64,000 nucleotides of DNA from Paenarthrobacter nicotinovorans (GCF_021919345.1 NZ_CP089293.1:1178001-1242000); one strand, 5' to 3'; counted from the stretch's first letter, positions 1 through 11,296 are shown. Made by a program: numbers and translations. The notes: generated by a model not told the origin, from the sequence alone.

Positions 1-1569
1 GGCGTCGCCATTGTTTCCACCGGCTCCACCGCCAAGAAGATTGCCGCCGCAGGCATCCCGGTCAAGGAAGTCGAAGAAGTCACCGGCTCCCCGGAAATGC
101 TGGACGGCCGGGTCAAGACCCTGCACCCCCGCGTGCACGGCGGCATCCTGGCCGACCGTCGCGTTCCGGCGCACATGGACACCCTTGCCGGCATGGAGAT
201 CGAAACCTTCGACCTCGTGGTGGTGAACCTGTACCCGTTCGTCGAGACCGTGAAGTCCGGCGCGGCGCAGGATGACGTCGTGGAGCAGATCGACATCGGA
301 GGCCCGGCCATGGTGCGTTCGGCCGCGAAGAACCACGCCGCCGTCGCCATCGTCACGGACCCGAACTTCTACGGTGCCGTTGTCGACGCCGCTGCGCACG
401 GCGGTTTCGACCTGAACACCCGTCGCCGCCTGGCTGCCAAGGCCTTCGCGCACACGGCCAGCTACGACAACGCTGTTGCCTCCTGGACCGCCAGCCAGTT
501 CCTGGACGAAGACGGCGACGGCGTCATTGACTGGCCCGCCTACGCCGGCTTGGCCTTGGAGCGCTCCGAGGTCCTCCGCTACGGCGAAAACCCGCACCAG
601 CAGGCTGCCCTCTACGTGGACAAGGCCGCTCCGGCGGGCATCGCCCAGGCCGACCAGCTGCACGGCAAGGCAATGAGCTACAACAACTTCGTCGACGCCG
701 ATGCCGCCCTCCGCGCAGCGTTCGACTTCGCCGAGCCCGCCGTTGCAGTGGTCAAGCACGCCAACCCGTGCGGTGTCGCCGTCGGTTCCGCTGACGCGGC
801 CGACCCGATCGCCGACGCCCACGCCAAGGCACACGCCTGCGACCCCGTCTCAGCTTTCGGTGGCGTCATCGCTGCCAACCGCACCGTGACTGCAGGCATG
901 GCCCGCACCGTTGCCGACATCTTCACCGAGGTCGTCATCGCACCTGACTTCGAGCCCGAAGCCGTGGAGATCCTCTCCAAGAAGAAGAACATCCGCCTGC
1001 TCGCCCTGCCCGAGGGCTATGGCCGCTACCCGTCCGAGATGCGCCAGGTTTCCGGTGGTGTCCTGGTCCAGATGAGCGACAAAGTGGACGCAGAGGGCGA
1101 CAACCCCGCCAACTGGACCCTTGCTGCCGGCGAAGCCGCTGACGCCGCCACCCTCGCGGACCTCGCATTTGCCTGGACTGCCTGCCGCGCTGCCAAGTCC
1201 AACGCCATCCTGATCGCCAACCACGGTGCTGCCGTGGGCATCGGCATGGGCCAGGTCAACCGCCTGGACTCCTGCCGCCTTGCCGTGGAGCGCGCCAACA
1301 CGCTGGGCGTCCAGGTGGAGTCCGACGTCGAAGGTGCCGGCGGCGCGTCCAACGCCAGCGGTGCCAACGCACCGGAACGGGCACGCGGCGCGGTTGCAGC
1401 CTCCGACGCGTTCTTCCCGTTCGCTGACGGCCTGCAGATCCTGATCGACGCCGGTGTCCGCGCCGTCGTCCAGCCCGGTGGCTCGGTCCGCGACGAGGAA
1501 GTCATCGCCGCAGCCAACGCTGCCGGCATCACGATGTACTTCACCGGCGCACGCCACTTCTTCCACTAG
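1..1569 (+). CDS. purH: Bifunctional AICAR formyltransferase / IMP cyclohydrolase PurH, 5'-truncated by the window edge
   Basis: Last two steps of IMP synthesis: formylation of AICAR (ZMP) with 10-formyl-THF, then ring closure; cytosolic. The frame is open from base 1, giving 522 residues; roughly the first 25-30 residues of the MGS-like cyclohydrolase domain lie outside the window. Visible are the cyclohydrolase segment ([19 protein letters not shown]), the transformylase signatures [13 protein letters not shown] and the catalytic KHANPCGVA, and the C-terminal [11 protein letters not shown] and [15 protein letters not shown]. The C-terminal domain has an Ala/Gly/Asn-rich insertion (about bases 1300-1390) before ASDAFFPF that E. 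coli PurH lacks. It consumes ZMP, the molecule class sensed by the riboswitch at about 30.9 kb. Confidence 0.97.
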   Translation, partial: GVAIVSTGSTAKKIAAAGIPVKEVEEVTGSPEMLDGRVKTLHPRVHGGILADRRVPAHMDTLAGMEIETFDLVVVNLYPFVETVKSGAAQDDVVEQIDIGGPAMVRSAAKNHAAVAIVTDPNFYGAVVDAAAHGGFDLNTRRRLAAKAFAHTASYDNAVASWTASQFLDEDGDGVIDWPAYAGLALERSEVLRYGENPHQQAALYVDKAAPAGIAQADQLHGKAMSYNNFVDADAALRAAFDFAEPAVAVVKHANPCGVAVGSADAADPIADAHAKAHACDPVSAFGGVIAANRTVTAGMARTVADIFTEVVIAPDFEPEAVEILSKKKNIRLLALPEGYGRYPSEMRQVSGGVLVQMSDKVDAEGDNPANWTLAAGEAADAATLADLAFAWTACRAAKSNAILIANHGAAVGIGMGQVNRLDSCRLAVERANTLGVQVESDVEGAGGASNASGANAPERARGAVAASDAFFPFADGLQILIDAGVRAVVQPGGSVRDEEVIAAANAAGITMYFTGARHFFH

Positions 1570-1638
1570 TCCCCACCGCCGCCCTAACCTCGCTGCGCTT
1601 CGGCCAGGGAACCCGGGCGGCGTGGGCCCACAACGGAA

Positions 1639-1672
1639 ACGGCGGCCGCCCCCGGAAGGGGACGGCCGCCGT
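1639..1672. terminator. Hairpin between convergent purH and protease genes
   Basis: A 10-bp inverted repeat ACGGCGGCCG / CGGCCGCCGT (1639-1648 with 1663-1672) encloses a second CCCC/GGGG stem. It lies between the two converging stop codons. The T content on either side is low (TCGTTGTTA on plus, TTTCCGTT on minus), so it is a likely bidirectional terminator without a strong U-tract. Confidence 0.7.
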
Positions 1673-1700
1673 CGTTGTTAACAGGGACTTGCTACATCAG

Positions 1701-2702
1701 TTACGAAGCCGCAGCGGTGTTGTAGGTGGACTGGATTACGGTGCCCCAGTAAGGGCCGTACATGGTGCTGGAGTTGCTGCCGTAGCCGTAGCTGTTGACG
1801 GAGTTCTGGTAGCCGCTGGAGCTGTTGCCGATGAACCACGGACCGCCCGAGGAACCACCGGTCATGTTGCAGGGGATGCCCTGCGTGGCGAACTGCGGGT
1901 TGTAGGGATCGTTAGTGGCGGTGCCGGAGCAGCTCTTCAGCGATTCGCCGTTGAAGGGTGAGGCTGCCGGGTAGCCGAAGGACTTGTAGCTCAGGCCGCG
2001 GGCGGCGTTGAACTGGACACCGGAGGAGCCCACGACGTCGGCGAGCTTCTGGCCGTTGAGGGTGTTCATGACGGCGAAGGCGGTGTCGTACTGCATGTTG
2101 CCGTTCGATGCCCACTGGGTGGGGGCGTACAGCGCCTTTGCCGTCCACTTCCCGTAGGGTGCTGCACCGTTGAGGTAGGCGGGCACGAAGACGAAGTTGG
2201 TTGCGTAGGCGCCCGGACCTTCGTTGAGGCAGTGGCCGGCGGTGGACACTGTGCTCTTGTTGGCCGCTGTCACGGAGTTGCCGGAGCAGACGTAGTTGGA
2301 GCCGCCGAGGGTGAAGAAGATCTTGCCGATGTGCTTGACCGGGGTTTCGCTTTGGTTGACCTTCCGGTCGATCGTGGTGGAGTCGGTGGCCGCAGGCTGG
2401 CCGGCGATGCTGCTGATGGCGCCCGGGGCTTCGGTGGCTGGCGCTTTGCCCAGGTTGAGGAGCCGGCCGCGTTCCAGTGCCTTTGCGGCCAGGATGTCGC
2501 CGGACTTGGCGTTCTTCATGCGTTCCGGTGTCCAGTAATCTGCAGCGCCGGCGTCGGAGACTGCATGGCTGCTGACCGCTGCGCCGCTGGTGTCCGCGTC
2601 CTTTGACGGTGCTGCGTTGGCGCTGGTTGTTCCTACCAGCGCCAGGATTGCGGCAGCGGACAGACTCAGCAGGCTTGTGGCCAGGGTCTTGGTTTTTGTC
2701 AC
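1701..2702 (-). CDS. Secreted trypsin-like (S1/V8-type) serine protease
   Basis: A 333-residue protein with a Sec signal peptide (MTKTKT, hydrophobic stretch, likely cleavage after SANA, about residue 30), a propeptide-like segment to about residue 120, then a chymotrypsin-fold domain. The catalytic triad is readable: His157 in STAGHC, Asp206 in QYDTAFAVM, Ser285 in GGSSGGPW. Cys139/Cys158 and Cys258/Cys278 could form disulfides. Likely an extracellular endopeptidase; specificity cannot be read, although the family includes V8-like glutamyl endopeptidases. The gene is monocistronic, convergent with purH and divergent from icd. Confidence 0.88.
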   Translation of the reverse strand: MTKTKTLATSLLSLSAAAILALVGTTSANAAPSKDADTSGAAVSSHAVSDAGAADYWTPERMKNAKSGDILAAKALERGRLLNLGKAPATEAPGAISSIAGQPAATDSTTIDRKVNQSETPVKHIGKIFFTLGGSNYVCSGNSVTAANKSTVSTAGHCLNEGPGAYATNFVFVPAYLNGAAPYGKWTAKALYAPTQWASNGNMQYDTAFAVMNTLNGQKLADVVGSSGVQFNAARGLSYKSFGYPAASPFNGESLKSCSGTATNDPYNPQFATQGIPCNMTGGSSGGPWFIGNSSSGYQNSVNSYGYGSNSSTMYGPYWGTVIQSTYNTAAAS

Positions 2703-5243
<2,541 letters not shown>

Positions 5244-5251
5244 TCACTGCG

Positions 5252-5289
5252 AAAAGACCCCGCGAGCATCACGCTTGCGGGGTCTTTTT
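5252..5289 (+). terminator. Rho-independent terminator of icd
   Basis: The stem AAAAGACCCCGC (5252-5263) pairs with GCGGGGTCTTTT, followed by a T-run ending at 5289. It starts 9 bases after the icd stop: a classic GC hairpin with A-tract and U-tract. Confidence 0.92.
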
Positions 5290-5301
5290 CGTCCCCCCAT
5301 T

Positions 5302-5366
5302 GGAGTTTTTGTACACATTGCGCCCTTAAAAGCCCCTCTAAAGGGCATTAGGTGTACAAAAACTCC
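5302..5366. repeat. 65-base palindromic repeat, copy 1
   Basis: Perfect 15-base terminal inverted repeats GGAGTTTTTGTACAC (5302-5316) and GTGTACAAAAACTCC (5352-5366) enclose 35 bases with a nested GCCCTT/AAGGGC stem. The last base of the right arm is also the final base of the stop codon of the minus-strand oxidase at 5366. A second copy of the same length at 37237-37301 has identical arms and 22 of 35 matching core positions. It follows the icd terminator, so icd does not need it for termination. Confidence 0.9.
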
Positions 5367-6475
5367 TAGCGGTCGGCGAGGAACCGGTCAGGTGCCACGC
5401 CGCCGTCGACGATGTCCTTCAGCACCCGGCCAATGGCCGGCGTGAACTTGAAACCGTGCCCCGAGAATCCGGCGCCCACCACCAACGGGCCGAAACCGTC
5501 CAGGACGAAGTCCTCCGTGGGGGTGGTGGTGTAGGTGCAGCTGATGGGAACCGCAGTGGAAGGGTCGACGCCGGGGAGCCACTCTTCCGCGTACCGCACC
5601 AGGGCTTCGAGCTGCTGGGGGATGGGCTCAAACGTGCGCTCATCAGGGTCCATGACGGGCCCGACGCCGTGCCAGCCCGCCTTGACGCCCTCTCCGGGGG
5701 TGAGCATTCCGTAGACCGGGCTGAACCAGTATTCGTAGAGCTCGTTGTTCGGGTCGGGGTCCGGATTATGGTTGAAGCTCGGCCACACCAAGGTGTTATC
5801 GGTCGGGGTGAAGTGGGCGGGCTGCTCCTGGGTGACCACCAGTGCGGGCAGCTTGACGAGGCCCTTCAGGACTTTGGGGGTCCATGCTCCAGCCGTCACC
5901 ACCACGCGGTTGGCGGTGTACTCGGTTTCCTCCGTCACCACCACCACCGAATCGGCGCCGTCCACCCGGATGTCCCGGACCGGCGTCGAATACTTGAAGA
6001 CCGCGCCGTGCGACTCCGCCGATTTCCGCAGCGCCACCAAGGCGTCAGCCGAGCGGATCCGGCCGGATCCTGGCACAAAGAGGACATCGGTGGAGAAGTT
6101 CATGCCCCGCCAACGGTCCGCGGCCTCGTCGGCGGACATGAAGTAGCTCTCGATGCCGCGTTCCTGGTGTGCTTCCCGCACCAGTTCCAGCTTGGGGATG
6201 TTGCCATGGTTGGCCAAGCCCACGAGGTCCAGCAGCGGCGCCCCGTTTTCTGCCGCGAGCTCGTCCCAGAGGGTCTTGGACTCTGCGAGGAGGTCAAGGT
6301 AGTCGGCCTCGGCGTAGGCGGTGTTGAAGTTGCGGGTTGCTCCGTGGGAGGCGCCGATGTGGTGGCCGGCCTCGAACTGTTCCAGCAGGACCACCGAACG
6401 TCCGGAGCGGGACAACTGCCATGCAGCGGCCGATCCCATGGCTCCTCCGCCAACAACTACAACATCAACCTGCAT
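5366..6475 (-). CDS. MSOX/SolA-type FAD amine oxidase (sarcosine or N-methyl amino acid oxidase-like)
   Basis: A 369-residue DAO-superfamily flavoprotein; monomeric sarcosine oxidase and N-methyltryptophan oxidase are about 370-390 aa. The N-terminal dinucleotide fold VVVVGGGAMGSAAAW begins at the chosen ATG (6475), which has GGAG 5 bases upstream; an in-frame extension to 6529 has no such support. The Cys in SCTYTTTPTEDF matches the position of the covalent-FAD cysteine of SolA/MSOX. Expected reaction: oxidation of a secondary or primary amine with H2O2 release. It lies 106 bases downstream of phnE in the same orientation, so a role in aminophosphonate or N-methyl-amine use is plausible but inferred. 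Substrate unknown. Confidence 0.85.
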   Translation of the reverse strand: MQVDVVVVGGGAMGSAAAWQLSRSGRSVVLLEQFEAGHHIGASHGATRNFNTAYAEADYLDLLAESKTLWDELAAENGAPLLDLVGLANHGNIPKLELVREAHQERGIESYFMSADEAADRWRGMNFSTDVLFVPGSGRIRSADALVALRKSAESHGAVFKYSTPVRDIRVDGADSVVVVTEETEYTANRVVVTAGAWTPKVLKGLVKLPALVVTQEQPAHFTPTDNTLVWPSFNHNPDPDPNNELYEYWFSPVYGMLTPGEGVKAGWHGVGPVMDPDERTFEPIPQQLEALVRYAEEWLPGVDPSTAVPISCTYTTTPTEDFVLDGFGPLVVGAGFSGHGFKFTPAIGRVLKDIVDGGVAPDRFLADR

Positions 6476-6509
6476 GCCTGCTCCATCCACAACGTCCGCG
6501 AGACCAACC

Positions 6510-6529
6510 GTGGCTCCAAGAAGAGCCAC
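6510..6529 (-). other. Small hairpin between phnE and the SolA-like oxidase
   Basis: GTGGCTC (6510-6516) pairs with GAGCCAC (6523-6529) around a 6-base loop, in the leader just upstream of the oxidase. No U-tract follows on the minus strand. It could weaken read-through from the phn genes or be an mRNA processing structure; function uncertain. Confidence 0.4.
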
Positions 6530-6581
6530 CTCCCATTCTGCCCCCAGTTGGGTTGGAACGTGGATTGGGCCGGAATGCGGG

Positions 6582-7436
6582 TTACGCAGCCAACCGCCGG
6601 CGGATCCACGCGGAGAACTGGTCCACCACGACGATCAGCACCAGCACGATCAGGATGTGCGTGAGCATGGAATCGAACTGGAAGGACTTGATGGACTGGT
6701 TGATCAGCAACCCGATGCCACCGGCGCCCACCAGGCCAAGGACCAGTGAGGACCGCACGTTCACGTCGAAGCGGTACAGCAGCAGGCCCACGAATTGCGG
6801 GATCACCATGGGCAGCGTGGCATTGGCTACCTGCTGGATCCGGTTGGCGCCGGCGGTCCGCAGTGCCTCCTGCGGCCCGGCGTCGATCTCCTCCATGGAC
6901 TCGGCCCACAGCTTTCCCATGACACCGGTGTTGTGGCAGATCAACGCGAGGACGCCCGCGAACGGACCCAGGCCCACGGCGGTGACAAAGATCAGGGCAA
7001 ACACTATGTCCGGAACCGCCCTGAAGAAGGACAACACAGCCCGGGCAGCTTGGTACACCGAAGGATGCGGACTGGTGTTCCTTGCCGCAAGCGAGGCCAG
7101 GAGCAGGGCGAACGGCACGGAAAACGTGGTGCCGAGCAAGCCGATCCACAGGGTCACGAGCGTCGCTTCCAGCCCGGGCTTCACGGTCCGTTCCCAGCTC
7201 AGGTCCGGCGGGAAGGCATCACCGATGAACGCCGCCATGCCTTTCCAGCCGTCCACCAGCAACTCGGGTTTGAAGCCCGTCCCTTGGATGGCCACAGCGT
7301 GAAGTCCGACGACGACGGCCGCCCCTGCCGCCGTCGTGATCCACCGCAGGGGCTTCTTCGGGCGGACCAGAGCCACGCGGCTTTTGCTTGTTGAGTCCCG
7401 GCGCGCGACGGCGGGGGTCAAGGTATGGGGTGTCAT
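6582..7436 (-). CDS. phnE: Phosphonate ABC transporter permease PhnE
   Basis: Inner-membrane permease (284 aa, about six hydrophobic segments) of a phosphonate importer. The central region with VLSFFRAVPDIVFALIFVTAVGLGPFAGVLAL is a PhnE/BPD-type signature, and the motif-rich segment GQALL-like E-A-A loop corresponds to SMEEIDAGPQEALRTAGA. It overlaps the phnC stop codon in an ATGA junction (7433-7436), implying translational coupling. Partners are PhnC and PhnD immediately upstream. Substrate class is assigned from the neighbours. Confidence 0.9.
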   Translation of the reverse strand: MTPHTLTPAVARRDSTSKSRVALVRPKKPLRWITTAAGAAVVVGLHAVAIQGTGFKPELLVDGWKGMAAFIGDAFPPDLSWERTVKPGLEATLVTLWIGLLGTTFSVPFALLLASLAARNTSPHPSVYQAARAVLSFFRAVPDIVFALIFVTAVGLGPFAGVLALICHNTGVMGKLWAESMEEIDAGPQEALRTAGANRIQQVANATLPMVIPQFVGLLLYRFDVNVRSSLVLGLVGAGGIGLLINQSIKSFQFDSMLTHILIVLVLIVVVDQFSAWIRRRLAA

Positions 7437-8188
7437 GCTGCGATGTTCCTGTCCGGGGCATACAACGTGTTGAGGTGTTCGGCGGTGACTTCCGTGGAGG
7501 GAAGGTCGAAGTTCATGGAGCCGTGCAGCAGCCCGATGGACCTGTCCGCGTAACGCAGTGCAAGGTCCGGCTGGTGCAACACGGCCGCGACGGCGAGGCC
7601 TTCGGAGTGTGCGAGTTCGCGCAGCAGTGCCATGACTTGTTCAGCGGCGTGCGGGTCCAGTGCGGAGACCGGCTCGTCAGCGAGTACGACGTCGGCACGC
7701 TGGCACAGTGCCCGGGCTACTGCCACGCGTTGCTGCTGTCCGCCGGAAAGCCGGCCAACTCGCTCGAAGGCACGGTCCGCCATGCCAACGCGGTCCAGGC
7801 AGTCCAGGGCTTCCTGCTGGACTTCGGCGGGGAACAGCAGCGGAGTGAGGGAACGCACTGTGGGAATGCGTGCCAGGGCTCCGGCGCAGACGTTATCCAG
7901 GGCCGTGCGGCGCGGAACCAGGTGGATCTTCTGGAAGATCATGGCCATCCGCTGCCGCGCCTGCTGGAGCTCGCGGCCCTGGAGACGGTCCAGTGCCGTG
8001 CCGTCAATGCTGATGCTTCCGGCATCGGGAGCGGTGATGCCCATGACGCAACGCAGCGTGGTGGACTTGCCCGAGCCGTTGGCGCCGAGGAAGGCAACCA
8101 GTTCACCGGGGGCGACGGAGAAGTCGACACCCTGAAGGACGGTCCTGCCGTTGAAGGACTTACCCAGCCCTTGGACGGAGAGCGGCAT
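7433..8188 (-). CDS. phnC: Phosphonate ABC transporter ATP-binding protein PhnC
   Basis: ATPase (251 aa) that powers phosphonate uptake. It has Walker A GANGSGKST, a Q-loop near MIFQKIHLVPRRTALDN, the ABC signature LSGGQQQRVAVARAL and Walker B VVLADEPVSALD. The Q-loop sequence MIFQ-x-x-LVPR resembles PhnC proteins. Its start overlaps the phnD stop (TAATG at 8188) and its stop overlaps phnE, so the three transporter genes form one operon in the order D-C-E. Confidence 0.93.
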   Translation of the reverse strand: MPLSVQGLGKSFNGRTVLQGVDFSVAPGELVAFLGANGSGKSTTLRCVMGITAPDAGSISIDGTALDRLQGRELQQARQRMAMIFQKIHLVPRRTALDNVCAGALARIPTVRSLTPLLFPAEVQQEALDCLDRVGMADRAFERVGRLSGGQQQRVAVARALCQRADVVLADEPVSALDPHAAEQVMALLRELAHSEGLAVAAVLHQPDLALRYADRSIGLLHGSMNFDLPSTEVTAEHLNTLYAPDRNIAA

Positions 8189-9117
8189 TACAGATCCTTC
8201 TCCGTGAGGTGCATGGTCTTGGCGAGCTCGAACAGGGGCGTGTAGTTGTCCTTGGTGACCTCCAGCAACGGGCCTGGAGGGGTCACGTCCAGGAACTCTC
8301 CAACCTTGGCAACGTCGGCGGGCTCCAGTGACAGGAACGCCTCCTTGACGGCTTGTTTGAAGGCGGGATCGGCGTCGCCGCGAACGGTGATGGGATCGTT
8401 CGGGATGGGGTTGGACGTCCAGACCTGGCGGAAATCGTCCTTGGCGAAGGTTCCCGCGGCGATCGCCGTGGCCAGCGTCTGCGAGTTGATCTCGGCCGCG
8501 TCCACCTTCCCGTTGGTCAGGGCAAGGAGTGCCTCCGGGTGGCCGCCGGTGTAGTCCATGGTGAGGTCGGCGTCAGCGATGCCTGCCTCACGGAGACCGA
8601 ACCGGGGCAGGACATCGCCGCTGGTGGATCCGACGCTGCCCAGGGCCAGGGACTTGCCCTTGAGATCGCCGATTGCCTGGATGGGGCTGTCCTTGGGTAC
8701 CCAGATTCCGGCCGTGTAGCTGCTGAGCTCCTTTTCTGCCGTGCCGAATGAAACCAGTGGTTCTGCGCCTGCCTTGGTGTCGGCGAACACGTAGCCCAGC
8801 GGACCGAACTGCCCCAGGTCCAGCTTGCCGTTGCGCATGGCGAGGACTTCGGCTGCGTAGTCCTCCACCACCTGGACTGTGACCGGGCATTCGAGCTTTT
8901 TGGAAAGGGCAGCGGCCAGGACGTCGTAGGCGGGCTTCAGCTTGGCCGGGTCCTCGTAGGGCTCGATGCCGAACTTGATCCCGCCGTTGGGGCAGGTGGC
9001 CGACACCGTCCCGGGGGAGGACTGGTCTGGAGAGGACTGGGCTGAGCCGCCGCATGCGGTCAATGCCAAAGCAGCGGCGAGGGCAAGCGCGGAGCCGGTG
9101 AAGAGCGTGGTTTTCAT
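8188..9117 (-). CDS. phnD: Phosphonate-binding lipoprotein PhnD
   Basis: Extracytoplasmic solute-binding lipoprotein (309 aa). Signal peptide MKTTLFTGSALALAAALALTAC ends in the lipobox LTAC. Family features include the opening IKFGIEPYEDPAKLKPAYDVL, LGQFGPLGYVFADTKAG and GSTSGDVLPRFGLREAGI, which match the phosphonate/phosphite-binding PhnD fold. It captures phosphonate and delivers it to PhnE/PhnC. It lies 42 bases downstream of the FAD oxidase and is probably co-transcribed. Confidence 0.93.
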   Translation of the reverse strand: MKTTLFTGSALALAAALALTACGGSAQSSPDQSSPGTVSATCPNGGIKFGIEPYEDPAKLKPAYDVLAAALSKKLECPVTVQVVEDYAAEVLAMRNGKLDLGQFGPLGYVFADTKAGAEPLVSFGTAEKELSSYTAGIWVPKDSPIQAIGDLKGKSLALGSVGSTSGDVLPRFGLREAGIADADLTMDYTGGHPEALLALTNGKVDAAEINSQTLATAIAAGTFAKDDFRQVWTSNPIPNDPITVRGDADPAFKQAVKEAFLSLEPADVAKVGEFLDVTPPGPLLEVTKDNYTPLFELAKTMHLTEKDL

Positions 9118-9159
9118 GGGAATCCTTAGGCGAAGGGAGGGGTGGGGGAACGGAGGAAC

Positions 9160-10365
9160 TCAGGACAGACGCGACACATTGCGGTGTGCCAGGCCAAAGG
9201 ACAGGGTCATGCCGACGCCGGAGGTCACGGACACCACGGTGACGCCCGGTTGGATGTTGCGGACCAGGATCGGGGCAACGTCCGAGGACGCGTAAATGCC
9301 TTGCCAGCGTTCGATGATTTCCAGGGGCCGGCCGATCCTGCCGCTGATGTCGTTGTTCAGGGCGTCGGTGACTGCCTCGTCCAGGAACGGGTCGGCGGTG
9401 CGGTGGTAGTGGTGCGAGTCGCCCAGGATGATGGTGCCGTCCGGGCGTTGGGTGAACATGACGTTGGCGCCGATGTCCAACAGTTCCGGCTGCTTGGCTT
9501 TCACTTCGGAGCGCAGGGCCTCCGCCGCGGGCATATCGGTGAAAGCCGGGTAGCGGAGCATGGACGTTGCGGTGAGCACAGCCGGTGTGAAGCGGACTCC
9601 GGCTGGCCCGGCAGCCAATGACATCTGGAGCGCGCACCGCTGGATCCTGTGTTCCGCAGCGAGGTCCGGGAACAGGTAGTCGACATCGTGGCCCACGCAC
9701 ACGAACACTTGCTTCGCCTGCAGCGCGCCGCGCGATGTCTGCACGGTCACGCCGTCCGGCGATTGGCTGAAGCCCAGTGCCGCGGTGTTCCAGTGAAGTT
9801 CGACGCCGGGCTGCCGGCTCAGCCATTCGGCCAACTTTGCGACGGTGGTCCGGGGATCGACGCGGAGGTCGTCGCGGAGGAAGGCTCCACCGACCAGGCC
9901 GGGCCAATCGCCTTGGCGGGTGCCGCCGTCGGGCAGTCCGGCCGCAACCGGGTCCAGGCGCTCCCGTGTCGCGTCAGGGGAGAGCAGTTGCACTTGGCCG
10001 GGCTCCCGGGCTGCGGAGAGTTCGCGCAGGACAGCCATCTCTGCATCGGTACGGGCAAGGACCACTGCTCCGGATTCAACGGCCCAAAAACCTGCCTGCT
10101 CGGCGAACTCGAGCCAGTACTTCCGGGACGTCCTTGCGAGCTCGTACAGATCGCCGGACTGCGCCGTGATGCAGCAGTGGCCGAAGTTCCGTACCGAGGC
10201 GCCGGCGGCGTGGTGGTCGCGTTCGATGATGGTGACAGTCAGTCCGTTGGCAACAGCGTGAGCGGCATGTGCCAGGCCGATGATGCCGGCGCCGACGACG
10301 ACGACGTCGACGGCTTGGCCGGGGCTGTTGCCGGTGGCTGAGGTGGGGTTGCTTGCGTTGTTCAC
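9160..10365 (-). CDS. FAD-dependent oxidoreductase of phosphonate clusters (TIGR03364-like, amine oxidase fold)
   Basis: A 401-residue glycine-oxidase-like flavoprotein with an N-terminal FAD fold VVVVGAGIIGLAHA and the subfamily segment GASVRNFGHCC. This subfamily is known for recurring beside phosphonate genes; members are reported to oxidise 2-aminoethylphosphonate or its N-methyl form to phosphonoacetaldehyde. The GTG at 10365 is preferred: AAGG lies nine bases upstream, and the in-frame extension to 10401 runs back toward the operator without support. It is the first gene of the minus-strand operon and divergent from the GntR gene. Exact substrate is inferred from context. Confidence 0.85.
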   Translation of the reverse strand: MNNASNPTSATGNSPGQAVDVVVVGAGIIGLAHAAHAVANGLTVTIIERDHHAAGASVRNFGHCCITAQSGDLYELARTSRKYWLEFAEQAGFWAVESGAVVLARTDAEMAVLRELSAAREPGQVQLLSPDATRERLDPVAAGLPDGGTRQGDWPGLVGGAFLRDDLRVDPRTTVAKLAEWLSRQPGVELHWNTAALGFSQSPDGVTVQTSRGALQAKQVFVCVGHDVDYLFPDLAAEHRIQRCALQMSLAAGPAGVRFTPAVLTATSMLRYPAFTDMPAAEALRSEVKAKQPELLDIGANVMFTQRPDGTIILGDSHHYHRTADPFLDEAVTDALNNDISGRIGRPLEIIERWQGIYASSDVAPILVRNIQPGVTVVSVTSGVGMTLSFGLAHRNVSRLS

Positions 10366-10412
10366 ACTATCGACCTTGACGGCACGCAAGAGGTGAATCA
10401 AGCCACATTGCC

Positions 10413-10428
10413 ACTTGTATATACAAGT
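10413..10428. promoter_or_regulatory. Palindromic operator O1 for the phosphonate-locus GntR regulator
   Basis: ACTTGTATATACAAGT is a perfect 16-base palindrome, about 48 bases upstream of the oxidase GTG start and placed to overlap its core promoter. The TTGTAT half-site recurs in O2 at 10512. GntR/HutC-family dimers typically bind such sites. Confidence 0.75.
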
Positions 10429-10511
10429 TAATCAAAATTTAACCTCCGTTCATGTTTGTTCACGCCGGATTCATGTGGGATGCAGCGAAAGAGGCTCTTT
10501 TGATGCTGGCG

Positions 10512-10527
10512 ACTTGTATTATCAACT
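10512..10527 (+). promoter_or_regulatory. Operator O2 overlapping a leaderless-type promoter of the GntR gene
   Basis: ACTTGTATTATCAACT is an imperfect copy of O1: the left half is identical. It contains the -10-like hexamer TATTAT (10517-10522), which is followed by six bases and then the GTG start at 10529. A repressor bound here would block its own gene: a simple autoregulatory arrangement. Confidence 0.6.
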
Positions 10528-10528
10528 G

Positions 10529-11296
10529 GTGAGCACTCAGCAAAACGCACCCCTCCATGTCCGGCTCAGCGAGGAATTCATGCGCCGCATCACTGACGGC
10601 GAATGGCCGCCAGGTTTCCAGCTTCCAAGCGAGGCGGAGCTGTGCCGGGAGTTCGGAACCTCCCGCGGACCGATCCGCCAGGCGCTCGCCTTCCTCCGTT
10701 CCGAAGGCGCGGTTACAGGTGGCCGGGGCCGTCCCCCGATGGTCCGTTCGTCCGTGCCGTCGCAGTCGTTCTCCACCTTCAACTCGTTCACCGAGTGGGC
10801 GCTGGGGATCGGCAAGAAGCCCGGCCAGCGAACCCTGGAGGTGGCACGACGCGAAGCGAGCCCGGAAGCTGCGGAAGCGCTCGGACTGGTGCCGGGGACA
10901 ACGGTTGTGGAAGTCCTGCGGGTCCGCTATCTGGATGAAGCTCCGGCCATGATTGAGCGCACCACGTTCGTCCTGGACGTAGGCCGGAAACTGTTCGACT
11001 TCGACACCGACTCGGGATCCATTTTTGCGTTCCTCAAGGACCAAGGCGTGGATCTGCACAGCGCACGGCACACCATCGACGCAGTAGCGGCCAGCGACGA
11101 GGACGCAGAACTCCTGGAGCAACCCGAAGGAATTCCGCTCCTGCGCGAACGCCGCATCACCCGTTCCGGTGACGGCCAGCCCCTTGAATACTCAGAGGAC
11201 CGCTACCTGCCGGCCCTTACCAACTTCACCATCGACAACACCGTGGAGCGCAGGGCAGCCCTGGTCCGCATCCACACCGAAGGAGCCACCCCATGA
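10529..11296 (+). CDS. GntR/HutC-family transcriptional regulator of the phosphonate locus
   Basis: DNA-binding repressor-type protein (255 aa). The N-terminal winged HTH covers about residues 10-75 (ITDGEWPPGFQLPSEAELCREF, then TSRGPIRQALAFLRSEG); the C-terminal part, with VEVLRVRYLDEAPAMIERT and LEYSEDRYLP, is a UTRA ligand-binding domain. The GTG at 10529 is chosen because the upstream stretch to 10415 contains both operators and would add an atypical Cys-rich extension. It overlaps the next gene by four bases (ATGA). Likely ligand: a phosphonate or its catabolite; target: the divergent phn operon (inference). Confidence 0.9.
   Translation: MSTQQNAPLHVRLSEEFMRRITDGEWPPGFQLPSEAELCREFGTSRGPIRQALAFLRSEGAVTGGRGRPPMVRSSVPSQSFSTFNSFTEWALGIGKKPGQRTLEVARREASPEAAEALGLVPGTTVVEVLRVRYLDEAPAMIERTTFVLDVGRKLFDFDTDSGSIFAFLKDQGVDLHSARHTIDAVAASDEDAELLEQPEGIPLLRERRITRSGDGQPLEYSEDRYLPALTNFTIDNTVERRAALVRIHTEGATP

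Noticed and set aside
8588..9907. A 439-codon minus-strand frame spanning phnD and the FAD oxidase
   Set aside because: It is Arg/Pro/His-rich, lies in the wrong frame over two well-supported genes and has no motif.
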